A DNA stretch of 64,000 bases, taken from Phytohabitans sp052068095. GTDB lineage: Bacteria; Actinomycetota; Actinomycetes; Mycobacteriales; Micromonosporaceae. Location: the NCBI RefSeq assembly GCF_052068095.1, contig NZ_JBQHDG010000019.1:62001-126000 (forward strand). The letters run 5' to 3'. Both the position numbers and the translations under genes were made by a program. This document shows, in pieces, positions 45,897 through 54,334 of the stretch (position 1 is the stretch's first letter; every line of letters starts with the position of its first letter). The notes beneath the pieces were generated by a model. The model ran no database searches. It was not told where the DNA came from and saw nothing but the letters and a program-made list of their open reading frames with translations.

Positions 45897-46539
45897 GGAG
45901 CGCCGGCTTCGCCTCCAGGTGCGACAGGCCGTTCCACGCGAGGTTGACCAGGTGCGCCGCCACCGTGTCCTTACGCGGCTTGCGCACCTCCAGCCACCAG
46001 CGGCCGGTCAGCGCCACCATGCCCACCAGCGCCTGCGAGTAGAGCTCGGCCAGCTTCGGGTCGTACCCGCGCGTCTTGAACTCGGCGCCCAGGATGTGCT
46101 CCACCTGGTGCGCGATGTCGTTGAGCACACTGCTGAAATTGCCACCGGACGACAACAGCGGCGACTCGCGCACCAGCACCCGAAAGCCGTCGGTCTCCGA
46201 CTCGATGTAGTCGAGCAGCGCCAGCGCCGCCTGCTCCAGCAGCTCGCGGGGATGGCCGGCGGTCAGCGCGTTGGTGATCCGGTCGAGCAGCGAACGGACC
46301 TCGCGGTCGACCACCACCGCGTAGAGGCCCTCCTTGCCGCCGAAGTGCTCGTACACGACGGGTTTGGAGACCTTCGCGCGCGACGCGACCTCCTCGATGG
46401 AGGTCGCGTCGAACCCGCGCTCCGCGAAAAGCTCGCGTCCGATCGAGATGAGCTGCTCGCGGCGCTGCGCCGCGGGCATCCGCACCCGGCTGCCGGTCTT
46501 GGCCGGCGCCACCCCGTTGGTGCTCGGGCTGTCAGTCAC
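45877..46539 (-). CDS. TetR/AcrR-family regulator of the desaturase
   Basis: A 220-residue TetR regulator: N-terminal HTH (LFAERGFDATSIEEVASRAKVSKPVVYEHFGGKEGLY) and a helical ligand domain. GTG 46539 overlaps the desaturase stop by 4 bp (GTGA), so it is co-expressed with the desaturase and likely controls it through the paired TACG-N4-CGTA sites upstream of that gene. The ligand is probably a fatty acyl-CoA, by analogy with DesT-type regulators; this is inference. Confidence 0.85.
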   Translation of the reverse strand: MTDSPSTNGVAPAKTGSRVRMPAAQRREQLISIGRELFAERGFDATSIEEVASRAKVSKPVVYEHFGGKEGLYAVVVDREVRSLLDRITNALTAGHPRELLEQAALALLDYIESETDGFRVLVRESPLLSSGGNFSSVLNDIAHQVEHILGAEFKTRGYDPKLAELYSQALVGMVALTGRWWLEVRKPRKDTVAAHLVNLAWNGLSHLEAKPALLTRRAK

Positions 46540-47492
46540 GAGGTCGGTTTTACCAGCTTCGCCGCGATGCGCTCCGGCTTCGGCCAGCGGACGTCATACG
46601 CCGCGCCGAGCTTCTCGAAGATCCAGATGGCGCGCGCCGAGATGTCGATCTGGCCGCGCAGCACGCCGTGGCGGGCGCACGTCGGGTCGGCGTGGTGCAG
46701 GTTGTGCCAGCTCTCGCCGAACGACAGGATCGCCAGCGGCCAGAAGTTGGCCGCCTTGTCACCCTGGCGCACCTCGAAGGGGCGCTCACCGTAGACGTGG
46801 CAGATCGAGTTGATCGACCAGGTGATGTGGTGGAGCAGGCCGACGCGCACGAGACCGGCCCAGAAGAACGCGGTCAGCGCGCCCTGCCACGACCAGGTCA
46901 CCAGCCCGCCCGCGACCGCCGGTGCGAGCATCGAGATCGTCACCAGCAGGGGAAACAGCCGGTCGACCTTGTTGATGTCCTTGTCGGCCACCAGGTCCGG
47001 CGCGAAGCGGTCACGGTTGGACAGCTCGCGGTGGAAGAGCCAACCCATGTGGGCGAACCACAGACCCTTGGTCAGCGCCCAGAAGCCCGTGCCGAAGCGC
47101 CACGGCGAGTGCGGGTCACCCTCCACGTCCGAGAACATGTGGTGCCGGCGGTGATCCGCCACCCACTGCGTGATGTTGCCCTCGACCGCGAACGAGCCGG
47201 CCACGGCCAGCGACACCCGCAGCCACCGCTTCGCCTTGAACGACCCGTGGGTGAAGTAGCGGTGGAAGCCCACGGTGATGCCGAGGCCGGAGACCGAGTA
47301 CAGCACGAGGAAGATCGCGACGTCGGTCCAGCCGAGCCAGCCGCCCCATGCGATCGGCACGGCGGCGAAGACGGCGAGGAACGGGAGCACCACGAAGGCC
47401 CAGAGGCCGATCAGGATGCCGGTGGACTGCTTGCCGTCGGTGAGCGGCTTCGGATTCTTGACGGTGGTGTCGTCGAGGGTGGCTGTGGACAT
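46536..47492 (-). CDS. membrane fatty acid (acyl-CoA) desaturase
   Basis: A 318-residue membrane di-iron desaturase of the stearoyl-CoA delta-9 type. Three His boxes: HRYFTH, HRRHH and HNLHH, with helices between. It introduces a double bond into acyl chains for membrane fluidity or mycolate-like lipids; an electron donor is not adjacent. GAGGTGAC precedes ATG 47492. Two adjacent 12-bp palindromes lie about 57-83 bp upstream and probably bind the co-transcribed TetR. Confidence 0.9.
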   Translation of the reverse strand: MSTATLDDTTVKNPKPLTDGKQSTGILIGLWAFVVLPFLAVFAAVPIAWGGWLGWTDVAIFLVLYSVSGLGITVGFHRYFTHGSFKAKRWLRVSLAVAGSFAVEGNITQWVADHRRHHMFSDVEGDPHSPWRFGTGFWALTKGLWFAHMGWLFHRELSNRDRFAPDLVADKDINKVDRLFPLLVTISMLAPAVAGGLVTWSWQGALTAFFWAGLVRVGLLHHITWSINSICHVYGERPFEVRQGDKAANFWPLAILSFGESWHNLHHADPTCARHGVLRGQIDISARAIWIFEKLGAAYDVRWPKPERIAAKLVKPTS

Positions 47493-47548
47493 GTCACCTC
47501 GCTGCGCTGAAGTGGGGCTTTGGGCGTCCGGGGGTTCAAAGCTACGCC

Positions 47549-47575
47549 TACGTCACCGTAACTTACGCAACCGTA
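47549..47575 (-). promoter_or_regulatory. paired TACG-N4-CGTA operator upstream of the desaturase
   Basis: On the reverse strand TACGGTTGCGTA and TACGGTGACGTA are two 12-bp palindromes separated by three bases (15 bp centre to centre, about 1.5 helical turns). They start 57 bp upstream of the desaturase ATG. Likely operator for the operon's TetR regulator. Confidence 0.6.
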
Positions 47576-47713
47576 GTCTGACAGTGGTCTACCCCTTTTC
47601 CTTCCTGTGAATCCTCTGGAGCCGGACCCAATCGCACGTTGACGTGGCATAGCGATTTACACGCCGAGCGACGCTGACCCCACCGCCCGCACACGTCTCC
47701 TAGCGTGCCCGTC

Positions 47714-48556
47714 ATGACGCATCCCCTGGCCGCCGAAGCGCGGCGCCTACGCACCGAAGAAGCACTCTCGTCCCGCCAGATCCGCGAGCGGCTCGGCATC
47801 GGCAAAGAGCTGCTCCAAGATCTACTCCGCGGCGTTCCGCCGCCCGAGTGGACCCGCCGGCCGAACGCCAAAGACGAGTTGCGCGCCCGAGCGATCGAGC
47901 TGCGCGGCCAAGGCATGTCGGTCAACGCCATCGCCGACGAGCTCGAGGTGTCGAAGTCGACCGCCTACCTGTGGGTCCGGCACATCCCCTACGACAAGGA
48001 TCCTGAGGCGGAGCGTGCCCGGCGGCGCGCCCACTCCAAGGTCATGACCGACGCCCGATGGGGCGAGTACCGGGTCGCTCGCGACGAGCTGGAGGCCGAC
48101 ATCCGGGACAAGGCGGCCAAGTGGGTCGGCCGGCTGAAGGACCGCGAGCTGTTGATCGCCGGCGCGGTCGCGTACTGGTGTGAGGGTTCCAAGAGCAAAC
48201 CCTGGCGTGAGCAGCATGAATTGAACTTCACCAACAGCGATCCCGGACTGGTCGAGATCTTCCTCCGATTCGTCGAGATGCTTGGCGTCGAGCGCCGGCA
48301 GCTTACGTACCGGGTACACATCCACGAGTCCGCCGACGCGCTCGCCGCGTGTCGTTGGTGGGCGGATCGCATCGGCGTCGCGGTAGGCGACATGAAGCGC
48401 CCCACGCTCAAGCGGCACAAGCCATCCACAAATCGGCGCAACCAGGGCGACGACTACCATGGCTGCCTCGTGATCAATGTGCCTCGTAGCCGACAGCTCT
48501 ACGTCCACGTCGGAGGTCTGATGGCCGGCGTGTTCGCGGCGTTGTCGGCGGAGTAA
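47714..48556 (+). CDS. HTH plus LAGLIDADG-like endonuclease-type protein
   Basis: A 280-residue protein with two HTH-like segments (RQIRERLGIGKELL and VNAIADELEVSKSTAYLW) followed by a domain with LLIAGAVAYWCEGSK, LNFTNSDPGLVEIFLRFV and YRVHIHESADALAACRWW, which resembles a LAGLIDADG fold with EGS in place of the DGS acid. It may be a free-standing homing-endonuclease relative or a regulator of WhiA-like descent; activity is not proven. It lies 46 bp before tRNA-Gln, a common insertion target, but no intron is seen in the tRNA. Start at ATG 47714 or GTG 47705. Confidence 0.6.
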   Translation: MTHPLAAEARRLRTEEALSSRQIRERLGIGKELLQDLLRGVPPPEWTRRPNAKDELRARAIELRGQGMSVNAIADELEVSKSTAYLWVRHIPYDKDPEAERARRRAHSKVMTDARWGEYRVARDELEADIRDKAAKWVGRLKDRELLIAGAVAYWCEGSKSKPWREQHELNFTNSDPGLVEIFLRFVEMLGVERRQLTYRVHIHESADALAACRWWADRIGVAVGDMKRPTLKRHKPSTNRRNQGDDYHGCLVINVPRSRQLYVHVGGLMAGVFAALSAE

Positions 48557-48602
48557 GGTTCTCCTTGCGATCTGACGACGAGGTCCGTTAGGTCCGATTT
48601 GG

Positions 48603-48674
48603 TCGGGCGTGGTGTAATTGGCAGCACTGCGGCCTTTGGTGCCGTATGTTCAGGTTCGAGTCCTGGCGCCCGAG
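48603..48674 (+). tRNA. tRNA-Gln (TTG), CCA not encoded
   Basis: Acceptor TCGGGCG pairs perfectly with CGCCCGA (48667-48673); the T loop is GGTTCGAGTCC. The anticodon stem GCGGC/GCCGT encloses loop CTTTGGT, anticodon TTG. The D arm GTGTAATTGGCAGCAC is typical of Gln. No intron. Confidence 0.95.
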
Positions 48675-48783
48675 CTAGCCCTGGAATGTCCGGATCGTAA
48701 CGCCCGCCCCTTCCGGTAGGGCCGGCAGGGTGCGCGACTACCATGAGGCCGCAACCCACAGCCACCCCTGAGGGAGCTACCTC

Positions 48784-50274
48784 GTGACGTCCTCCCAGTC
48801 CCGTACCGTCGTCGTCCTTGCCGCCGGTGAGGGTAAGCGGATGAAGTCGGCGCTCCCGAAGGTGCTGCACCCGCTGCTCGGTCGCACCCTCGTCGGACAC
48901 GTGCTGGCTGCCGCCGCCGGTCTTGAGGCACAGCGCACGCTCGTCGTCGTCGGTCACGGTGCCGAGGAGGTCAAGGCGCACCTCGCCGACGTGGCCCCCG
49001 CCGCCGAGCCGGTGTTGCAGGCCGTGCAGCACGGCACGGGCCACGCGGTGCGTATCGCGCTGGAGGCCGCGGGCGACGCCGGCGGCACGGTGGTCGTGCT
49101 CAACGGCGACGTGCCGCTGCTGCGTCAGGAGACGGTGCGCGAGCTCGTCGAGGCGCACGAGGCGGCGGGCCTGGCCGCGACCGTGCTGGCCGCCGAGGTG
49201 GCCGACCCGACCGGCCTGGGACGCATCGTGCGTGACGAGTCCGGCCGCCTGGAGCGGATCGTCGAGGAGCGCGACGCGACCGCCGAGCAACGCGCCGTTC
49301 GCGAGATCAACGCGGGCATCTACGCGTTCGACGGCGCTCTGCTGCGTGAGGCGTTGAGCAAGCTGTCGACCGACAACGAGCAGGGCGAGGAGTACCTGAC
49401 GGACGTCTTCGGTCTGCTCGCGACCGACGGCCAGGCGGTGGGCGTTCACGTGGCGTCGGAGGTCACGGAGACGCTCGGCTGCAACGACCGCGCGGAGCTT
49501 GCGGCGCTGCGGGCGCTGCTGCGTGACCGGGTCAACAGGGCGTGGATGCGGGCTGGTGTGACGATCCTCGACCCGGCGACGACGTGGGTTGACGTGACCG
49601 TGACGCTGGAGCGTGACGTGGTCGTCGACCAAAACACCCAGCTGCGCGGCGCCACCTCGGTCGCGGCGGGCGCGGTGGTGGGCCCGGACACGACGCTGAT
49701 CGACACGACGGTTGGGGCGGGCGCGTCGGTCGTCCGCGTGCACTCGGTCGGCGCGGAGGTGGGTCCGGAGGTTGGTGTCGGGCCGTACGCGTACCTGCGT
49801 CCGGGTACGAGGCTGGCCCGCAAGTCCAAGGTGGGCACGTTCGTCGAGGTGAAGAACTCCGAGATCGGCGAGGGCACGAAGGTGCCGCATTTGTCGTACG
49901 TGGGTGACGCGACGATCGGCGAGCAGACCAACATCGGTGCGGCGTCGGTGTTCGCCAACTACGACGGCACCCGTAAGAACCGCACGGTGATCGGCAGCCA
50001 CGTGAAGGGTGGTGTCGACACGATGTACGTGGCGCCGGTCGAGGTGGGCGACGGCGCGTACACGGGCGCCGGCACGGTGGTCCGCGAGGATGTGCCGCCG
50101 GGTGCGCTGGCGGTGTCGGGTGGCCCGCAGCGTACGTTCGAGGGGTGGACGGAGCGTAAGCGCCCGGGCACCCCGGCCGCGGAGGCGGCGAGAAAAGCGC
50201 GAAGTGAGACAACGCACGGCGGGGGCGATGCCGGGCAGGATGGGTTGACCTCGGGAGATACTGCAACCGAGTGA
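48784..50274 (+). CDS. glmU: bifunctional GlcNAc-1-P uridylyltransferase / GlcN-1-P acetyltransferase
   Basis: A 496-residue enzyme making UDP-GlcNAc. N-terminal pyrophosphorylase signature VVVLAAGEGKRMKSALPKVLHPLLG, then the left-handed hexapeptide-repeat acetyltransferase domain (GPYAYLRPGTRL, GTFVEVKNSEIGEG, NYDGTRKNRTVIG). A disordered Arg/Thr tail extends beyond the usual end. GTG start after GAGGGAG. It begins the conserved glmU-prs-rplY-pth run and sits next to tRNA-Gln, as in M. tuberculosis. Confidence 0.95.
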   Translation: MTSSQSRTVVVLAAGEGKRMKSALPKVLHPLLGRTLVGHVLAAAAGLEAQRTLVVVGHGAEEVKAHLADVAPAAEPVLQAVQHGTGHAVRIALEAAGDAGGTVVVLNGDVPLLRQETVRELVEAHEAAGLAATVLAAEVADPTGLGRIVRDESGRLERIVEERDATAEQRAVREINAGIYAFDGALLREALSKLSTDNEQGEEYLTDVFGLLATDGQAVGVHVASEVTETLGCNDRAELAALRALLRDRVNRAWMRAGVTILDPATTWVDVTVTLERDVVVDQNTQLRGATSVAAGAVVGPDTTLIDTTVGAGASVVRVHSVGAEVGPEVGVGPYAYLRPGTRLARKSKVGTFVEVKNSEIGEGTKVPHLSYVGDATIGEQTNIGAASVFANYDGTRKNRTVIGSHVKGGVDTMYVAPVEVGDGAYTGAGTVVREDVPPGALAVSGGPQRTFEGWTERKRPGTPAAEAARKARSETTHGGGDAGQDGLTSGDTATE

Positions 50275-50311
50275 CTCGTTAGCCCCACCGACCCACGGGA
50301 GCGGATTGCCG

Positions 50312-51292
50312 ATGGGCAGCATCGTCGCGGAAAACCGCAAGAGCCTGATGCTCTTCTCAGGCCGCGGTTTTCCGGAGCTTGCCGACGAGATCGGTGCGGC
50401 TTTGGGCGTCGCACCGACACCCACCGATGCGTACGACTTCGCGAACGGCGAGATTTTCGTGCGCTACAAGGAGTCCGTGCGCGGCTCGGACGCGTTCGTG
50501 GTGCAGTCGATCGGTCAGGGTGTCAACAAGTGGGTCATGGAGACCTTGATCATGGTCGACGCGCTGAAGCGGGGCTCGGCCAAGCGCATCACGGTGGTGC
50601 TGCCGTTCTACCCGTACTCGCGGCAGGACAAGAAGCACCGCGGGCGGGAGCCGATCTCCGCGCGGCTGGTGGCCGATCTGCTCAAGACGGCGGGTGCCAA
50701 CCGGATCCTCACGGTCGACCTGCACACCGCGCAGATCCAGGGTTTCTTCGACGGGCCGGTCGACCACTTGTTCGCGATGGACACGCTGGCCGGCTATGTG
50801 GAGCGCAAGTACGCCGGCCGGCCGCTGTCGGTGGTGGCGCCGGACTCGGGTCGGGTGCGGGTGGCCGAGCGGTGGACCGACCGGTTGGGCGGGTGCCCGC
50901 TGGCGTTCATCCACAAGACGCGCGATCCGATGAAGCCCAATCAGGTGGTCGCCAACCGTGTGGTGGGTGAGGTCGAGGGGCGGGTCTGCCTGATCGTCGA
51001 CGACATGATCGATACGGGTGGCACGATCACGCGGGCGGCCGACATCCTGTACGACTCGGGTGCCGCCGACGTGGTGGTGGCGTCGACGCACGCGCTGCTT
51101 TCCGACCCGGCGACGGAGAAGCTCAAGAACAGCAGGATCAGCGAGCTGGTTGTGACGAATACGCTGGCGCTGCCGGCGGAGAAGCACCTTGACAAGATCA
51201 CCGTGCTGTCGATCGCGCCGTTGCTGGCTCGCGCGATCCGTGAGGTTTTCGATGACGGTTCCGTTACGACCCTGTTTGGCGGATTGAGCTAG
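50312..51292 (+). CDS. prs: ribose-phosphate pyrophosphokinase
   Basis: A 326-residue PRPP synthetase. Key motifs: FANGEIFVRYKESVRG, YPYSRQDKKHRGREPISARL flexible loop, VDLHTAQIQGFFD and the PRPP loop VDDMIDTGGTI. It supplies PRPP for nucleotides, His, Trp and, in actinobacteria, decaprenyl-phosphoribose. ATG 50312 follows GGGAG; TTG 50306 is possible. Confidence 0.95.
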   Translation: MGSIVAENRKSLMLFSGRGFPELADEIGAALGVAPTPTDAYDFANGEIFVRYKESVRGSDAFVVQSIGQGVNKWVMETLIMVDALKRGSAKRITVVLPFYPYSRQDKKHRGREPISARLVADLLKTAGANRILTVDLHTAQIQGFFDGPVDHLFAMDTLAGYVERKYAGRPLSVVAPDSGRVRVAERWTDRLGGCPLAFIHKTRDPMKPNQVVANRVVGEVEGRVCLIVDDMIDTGGTITRAADILYDSGAADVVVASTHALLSDPATEKLKNSRISELVVTNTLALPAEKHLDKITVLSIAPLLARAIREVFDDGSVTTLFGGLS

Positions 51293-51499
51293 AGGGAGCC
51301 ACCCCGGCGGATCACGGCGTCCGGCTCCGCTAGACTGGAGCGGTTGCCACGGCGAGGGTGTCCTGCGGGCTGCTGCTGACACAGCGCATTCCGCGGCGCA
51401 CCGTGATCGACGCGGTGCTCCGGGCCCTGCCCCGCGCGCCCCTCGCCCGGCACCGCCGCCGACCTCATGCAGCAAAGACGAAACATCAGGAGTACTCCC

Positions 51500-52144
51500 G
51501 TGTCCGAGGTAAAGATCAGCGCCGAGCCCCGCACCGAGTTCGGCAAGGGCGGTGCCCGTCGCACCCGTCGGGCCGGCAAGGTGCCCGCCGTCCTTTACGG
51601 CCATGGCGAGAAGCCGGTGCACATCGCGCTTCCCGCTCGTGAGTTCGCCGCCGCGATCCGCCACGGCGGTCTCAACCAGGTCTTCGCGATCGACGTCGTC
51701 GGAGGCAGCACCACGCTGGCCCTGGCGAAGGCGATCCAGCGTGACCCGATCAAGGACACCTTCGAGCACGTCGACCTGCTGATCGTCAAGCGTGGCGAAA
51801 AGGTGACCGTCGACGTTCCGGTGCAGCTGATCGGTGAGGCGGCCCGGGGCACCCTGGTCGTGACCGAGAGCAACACGCTTTCGATCGTCGCTGAGGCGCT
51901 GCACCTGCCCGACCACCTGGAGGTCTCGATCGAGGGTCTCGAGGGTGGCTCGCGGGTGACCGCCGCCGACGTCACGCTGCCGCGTGGCTCCGAGCTGGCC
52001 GCCGACCCCGAGACGGTCATCGCCGTGGTCTCCGTGGCGCCGAGCGCCGAGGAGCTGGAGGGCGAGACCGCCGAGGTGGCGGAGGAAGCCGCTCCGGAGG
52101 GCGCCACCGACGAGCAGCCGGCCGAGGCCGCCGCGTCGGCCTGA
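51500..52144 (+). CDS. rplY: 50S ribosomal protein L25 / general stress protein Ctc
   Basis: A 214-residue long-form L25 (TL5/Ctc type): N-terminal 5S rRNA-binding domain (RTEFGKGGARRTRRAGKVPAVLYGHG) and a C-terminal TL5 domain (VDVPVQLIGEAARGTLVVTESNTL) with an acidic Ala/Glu tail. GTG 51500 is preceded by AGGAG. The 200-bp leader before it contains TAGACT at 51331-51336, a plausible -10. Confidence 0.9.
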   Translation: MSEVKISAEPRTEFGKGGARRTRRAGKVPAVLYGHGEKPVHIALPAREFAAAIRHGGLNQVFAIDVVGGSTTLALAKAIQRDPIKDTFEHVDLLIVKRGEKVTVDVPVQLIGEAARGTLVVTESNTLSIVAEALHLPDHLEVSIEGLEGGSRVTAADVTLPRGSELAADPETVIAVVSVAPSAEELEGETAEVAEEAAPEGATDEQPAEAAASA

Positions 52145-52158
52145 TTCGACAGGCGATG

Positions 52159-52184
52159 AAAGGGGGCCCGGCGGGCCCCCTTTT
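52159..52184 (+). terminator. intrinsic terminator after rplY
   Basis: AAAGGGGGCCC (52159-52169) pairs perfectly with GGGCCCCCTTT (52173-52183) around a 3-nt loop, followed by a T run. It lies 15 bp after the rplY stop and 18 bp before pth. Confidence 0.85.
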
Positions 52185-52201
52185 GCGTAAAGGGCAGCGT
52201 G

Positions 52202-52783
52202 ATGGACGAGACCTATCTCGTGGTCGGGCTCGGCAACCCTGGCCGGGAGTACACGGGCAACCGGCACAACGCCGGCTTCTTGGTGGCCGACTTGCTCGGC
52301 GCGCGGATCGGCGCGCGTTTCGGCCGGCACAAGCGTGCGGTGGCCGAGGTCGCGGAGGGGCGGCTGGTGCCGGGTGGGCCGCGGGTGGTGCTGGCGAAGC
52401 CGTTGACGTACATGAACCTGTCCGGCGGGCCGGTGGCGGCGCTGTCCCAGTTCTACAAGATCCCCATCGGCAACATCATCGCCGTGCACGACGAGCTCGA
52501 TCTCGGGTACGGGACGGTGCGCGCGAAGATCGGCGGCGGCGAGGGCGGCCACAACGGGCTGCGGTCGATGTCGAAGTCCTTGGGCAGCAAGGATTACGTG
52601 CGGGTGCGGTTCGGCATCGGGCGGCCACCGGGGCGGCAGGATCCGGCCGATTTTGTGCTGTCCGACTTCAACGCGGCCGAGCGCAAGGAGCTCGAGTTCC
52701 TTGTCGATCGGGCGGCTGACGTCGTCGAGACGGTTGTCACCCGCGGTGTGGAAGTTGCGCAGAACGCCTATAACGGGGCGTGA
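52202..52783 (+). CDS. pth: peptidyl-tRNA hydrolase
   Basis: A 193-residue enzyme releasing tRNA from stalled peptidyl-tRNA. Motifs YLVVGLGNPGREYTGNRHNAGF (active-site His/Asp region), KPLTYMNLSGG, HDELDLGYG and GEGGHNGLRSM. ATG 52202 or GTG 52199. It follows rplY after a terminator, a conserved pair; the two may partly be separately expressed. Confidence 0.95.
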   Translation: MDETYLVVGLGNPGREYTGNRHNAGFLVADLLGARIGARFGRHKRAVAEVAEGRLVPGGPRVVLAKPLTYMNLSGGPVAALSQFYKIPIGNIIAVHDELDLGYGTVRAKIGGGEGGHNGLRSMSKSLGSKDYVRVRFGIGRPPGRQDPADFVLSDFNAAERKELEFLVDRAADVVETVVTRGVEVAQNAYNGA

Positions 52784-52837
52784 CGCCCAGACCGGTCAAC
52801 CCGTTGGTCACGACAGACGCGATCATCGGGGGGCACG

Positions 52838-54334
52838 GTGCGGCAGCTGTGGGATGTCGAAGACGACCTTGATCTCTTCCCGACGCCGCTGCCGGTCCGC
52901 CCGTCGCGGCGGTCGCCGGGCCGCCACGTCGCCCTGTCCCGGCGCGCCGCCTGGGAGTCGCGGTACGTGCGGCGGCTGCTCCTCGGCGACCTGCTCGTCG
53001 GCGTGGCCGCGGGCGCGCTGGCGTTCGAGGTGCGTTTCGGCCAGACGGTGACCTCGTACAACCGGGTGTACCTGCTGCTCTCCCTGCTGCTGCCGGCGCT
53101 GCTGGTCGGCGTGCTCGCGCTGCACCGCACGTACGAGGGCCGGTTTCTCTACGTGGGCACCGACGAGTACCAGCGGGTCATCCGCGCCGGCCTCAGCCTG
53201 ATCGCGGCGGCCGCGATCGTGTCGTACGCCCTCGACCTGCCCACCGCCCGCTTCTACGTGCTGGTGGCGCTGCCGGTCGCGACGGCGAGCGCCCTGGCGG
53301 TGCGCTTCGCGGCCCGCAAGCACCTGCACCGGGCCCGCGAGCGGGGCGAGTGCCTGCGCCGCGTGATCGTCGTGGGGCACGAGTTGGCGGTCGTGCACAT
53401 CACCCGGCAGCTGCGCCGCGAGCGGTACCACGGCTTGGAGGTCGTCGGCGCGTGCCTGCCCGCGGGCGGTGACGGAAACGTGGGGCTGCCGGTGTACGGC
53501 ACGTTCGACGACGCGGCCGACGCGGTCGACGCGGCCGCCGCCGACACGGTGATCGTGCTTTCCTGCCCGGAGCTGGACGGGGACGCGCTGCGCCGGCTCG
53601 CGTGGCGGCTGGAACGCGACGAGGTCGACCTGATCGTGGCGAGCGCGCTCGTCGACGTGGCCGGTGACCGCACCACGATCCGCCCCGTCGACGGGCTGCC
53701 GATGCTGCACGTCGAGCATCCGCGGCTGGAGGGCGGCGCCCGGGTGGTCAAGGAGGTCGTCGACCGGGTGGGCGCCGCGGTGCTACTCGCGTTGCTGTCG
53801 CCGCTGTTACTGACTCTCGCCGTCCGGATCCGTCGAGACTCACCTGGGCCGGTATTCTTCCGTCAGGTCAGGGTGGGCCGGGACGGGCAGCCGTTCGTGA
53901 TGTACAAGTTCCGCAGCATGCACCTCGACGCGGAGGCGCGGCTGGCGGAGATCCGGCACCTCAACGAGCACGACGGCGTGCTCTTCAAGGTGCGAGACGA
54001 CCCGCGGGTGACGCCCGTCGGTCGGTGGTTGCGCCGGCTCTCGCTCGACGAGCTGCCGCAGCTGTTCAATGTGCTACGCGGCCAGATGTCGTTGGTGGGC
54101 CCGCGCCCACCGCTGCCGGAGGAGGTGGCGGCCTACGCGGACGACGTCCGGCGCCGGCTCGCGGTCAAGCCCGGCATGACCGGGTTGTGGCAGGTTTCCG
54201 GTCGGTCGGACCTGCCGTGGGAGGAGGCGGTCCGGTTGGACCTGCGGTACGTGGAGAACTGGTCCCTGTCGTTCGACCTGGTCATCATGGCGCGCACCGT
54301 GTCCGCCGTGGCCCGGTCCGCGGGAGCGTACTGA
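52838..54334 (+). CDS. polyprenyl glycosylphosphotransferase (exopolysaccharide initiation)
   Basis: A 498-residue membrane enzyme of the WbaP/CpsE type that moves sugar-1-phosphate to a polyprenyl carrier. Layout: four N-terminal helices (about 45-150), a CoA-binding-like domain (about 180-290), a helix (about 312-330) and the catalytic domain (GPVFFRQVRVGRDGQPFVMYKFRSM, LRRLSLDELPQLFNVLRGQMSLVGPRPP, KPGMTGLWQVSGRS). GTG 52838. It overlaps cysQ by one base, an unusual link between exopolysaccharide and sulfate genes. Confidence 0.9.
   Translation: MRQLWDVEDDLDLFPTPLPVRPSRRSPGRHVALSRRAAWESRYVRRLLLGDLLVGVAAGALAFEVRFGQTVTSYNRVYLLLSLLLPALLVGVLALHRTYEGRFLYVGTDEYQRVIRAGLSLIAAAAIVSYALDLPTARFYVLVALPVATASALAVRFAARKHLHRARERGECLRRVIVVGHELAVVHITRQLRRERYHGLEVVGACLPAGGDGNVGLPVYGTFDDAADAVDAAAADTVIVLSCPELDGDALRRLAWRLERDEVDLIVASALVDVAGDRTTIRPVDGLPMLHVEHPRLEGGARVVKEVVDRVGAAVLLALLSPLLLTLAVRIRRDSPGPVFFRQVRVGRDGQPFVMYKFRSMHLDAEARLAEIRHLNEHDGVLFKVRDDPRVTPVGRWLRRLSLDELPQLFNVLRGQMSLVGPRPPLPEEVAAYADDVRRRLAVKPGMTGLWQVSGRSDLPWEEAVRLDLRYVENWSLSFDLVIMARTVSAVARSAGAY

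Noticed and set aside
48675..48783. glmS-type ribozyme upstream of glmU
   Set aside because: The 110-bp leader has no recognisable ribozyme core, and glmS ribozymes control glmS, not glmU.
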